Shown in pieces: positions 6,546-7,096 of a stretch of DNA of 7,096 nt (the first letter of the stretch is position 1; each line of letters opens with the position of its first letter). Source of the stretch: JAIXWP01 sp943372555 (lineage in GTDB: Bacteria > Bacteroidota > Bacteroidia > Flavobacteriales_D > Sanyastnellaceae); assembly GCA_943372555.1 (NCBI GenBank), contig CALRZB010000143.1:1-7096 (forward strand), given 5' to 3'. A model generated the notes under the pieces. The model saw only the letters and a list, made by a program, of their open reading frames with translations. It ran no database searches and was not told the DNA's origin. A program made the position numbers and the translations under genes.

Positions 6546-7096
6546 ATGAATATTACTAGAAATGACATAGCTGATTTCATGAAAACCCTTCAGGATGAAA
6601 TCTGCACGGGCCTTGAGGCAGAGGATGGAGGACAGAAATTTCAGGAGGACGCGTGGACTCATGAAACAGGGGGAGGAGGCCGCAGTCGTGTTATTCAGCA
6701 TGGAAATGTTTTTGAAAAAGGAGGAGTGAATTTTTCTGCTGTCGAGGGAGAAATGCCCGAGTTTATGAAAGAACGCGTTAATCCAAATGCGAAAACGTTT
6801 TTTGCCACCGGTGTTTCCCTTGTAATTCATCCGGAAAATCCTATGGTGCCTATCGTGCATATGAATGTGCGTTATTTCGAAACGGATACGGGTGAGTCTT
6901 GGTTTGGCGGGGGAATAGATCTAACACCTATCTATGTGAATGAAGATCAAACTCTTTTTTTTCATGAAAAAATGAAGGAGACGTGTGATCAGTTTGACTC
7001 CACTTATTATCCCAAATTTAAAGTGTGGGCGGATGAATATTTCTTCAACAAGCACCGCAAGGAAACACGAGGTATTGGGGGGATTTTCTTCGATTA
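6546..7096 (+). CDS. hemF: Oxygen-dependent coproporphyrinogen III oxidase (3' end off window)
   Basis: HemF carries out the O2-dependent oxidative decarboxylation of coproporphyrinogen III to protoporphyrinogen IX, in the cytoplasm, during haem synthesis. The ATG at 6546 opens a frame of 183 residues to the window edge, out of a usual ~300. The family blocks appear in order: GGGGRSRVI (42-50), FEKGGVNFS (56-64), IHPENPMVPIVHMNVRYF (94-111), WFGGGIDLTP (119-128), and a C-terminal block with KETCDQF (144-150), FKVWADEYFFNKHR (158-171) and RGIGGIFFD (175-183). Conserved histidines at 95, 105, 140 and 170 are present. The position usually written WCD in this family reads WAD (161-163), a minor change. 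The gene follows a terminator, so it forms a separate transcription unit. The identification is very secure. Confidence 0.97.
   Translation, partial: MNITRNDIADFMKTLQDEICTGLEAEDGGQKFQEDAWTHETGGGGRSRVIQHGNVFEKGGVNFSAVEGEMPEFMKERVNPNAKTFFATGVSLVIHPENPMVPIVHMNVRYFETDTGESWFGGGIDLTPIYVNEDQTLFFHEKMKETCDQFDSTYYPKFKVWADEYFFNKHRKETRGIGGIFFD

Noticed and set aside
6519..6860. 113-codon minus-strand open frame overlapping hemF.
   Set aside because: It lies antisense to well-conserved hemF codons, and its translation shows no recognisable protein features.

Overview
The window looks like a chromosomal segment from a member of the Bacteroidota, probably a marine or environmental Flavobacteriales-like organism. 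The reasons are its AT-rich composition, the absence of Shine-Dalgarno sequences before the genes, signal peptides ending in the '-AQ' form common in this phylum, a promoter candidate matching the Bacteroidota TAnnTTTG consensus, and the style of the SDR, permease and hemF genes. No rRNA, tRNA, IS element, CRISPR array or phage gene is visible.

Layout. Bases 1-473 (minus strand) hold the N-terminal 157 residues of a short-chain dehydrogenase/reductase that lacks the family's catalytic tyrosine; the gene runs off the left edge. A 136-bp divergent gap (474-609) carries a candidate promoter for the rightward genes. Bases 610-4891 (plus strand) hold three consecutive, tightly spaced paralogous genes (13-bp and 12-bp gaps). 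Each has an export signal, an N-terminal region of unknown function and a C-terminal trypsin-like (HtrA/DegP, S1C-type) domain without any PDZ domain. The first and third products keep the His-Asp-Ser triad. The middle one is predicted to be a lipoprotein and has lost all three catalytic residues (His to Arg, Asp to Asn, Ser to Asn) in an otherwise intact reading frame, so it is a pseudoprotease. Bases 4941-6395 encode a 12-helix APC-superfamily amino acid permease, closed by a strong hairpin terminator at 6421-6470. Bases 6546-7096 hold the first 183 residues of hemF, oxygen-dependent coproporphyrinogen III oxidase, which runs off the right edge.

How the genes work together. The protease trio is the unusual part. 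Two presumably soluble, secreted active proteases flank a membrane-anchored inactive paralogue, and the spacing suggests joint expression. A reasonable hypothesis (inference) is an envelope proteolysis module in which the lipid-anchored pseudoprotease recruits, regulates or assembles with the active partners. The permease may be co-transcribed, because I see no terminator in the 49 bp before it, but no functional link is evident. hemF (haem synthesis under oxygen) and the SDR look like ordinary neighbours.
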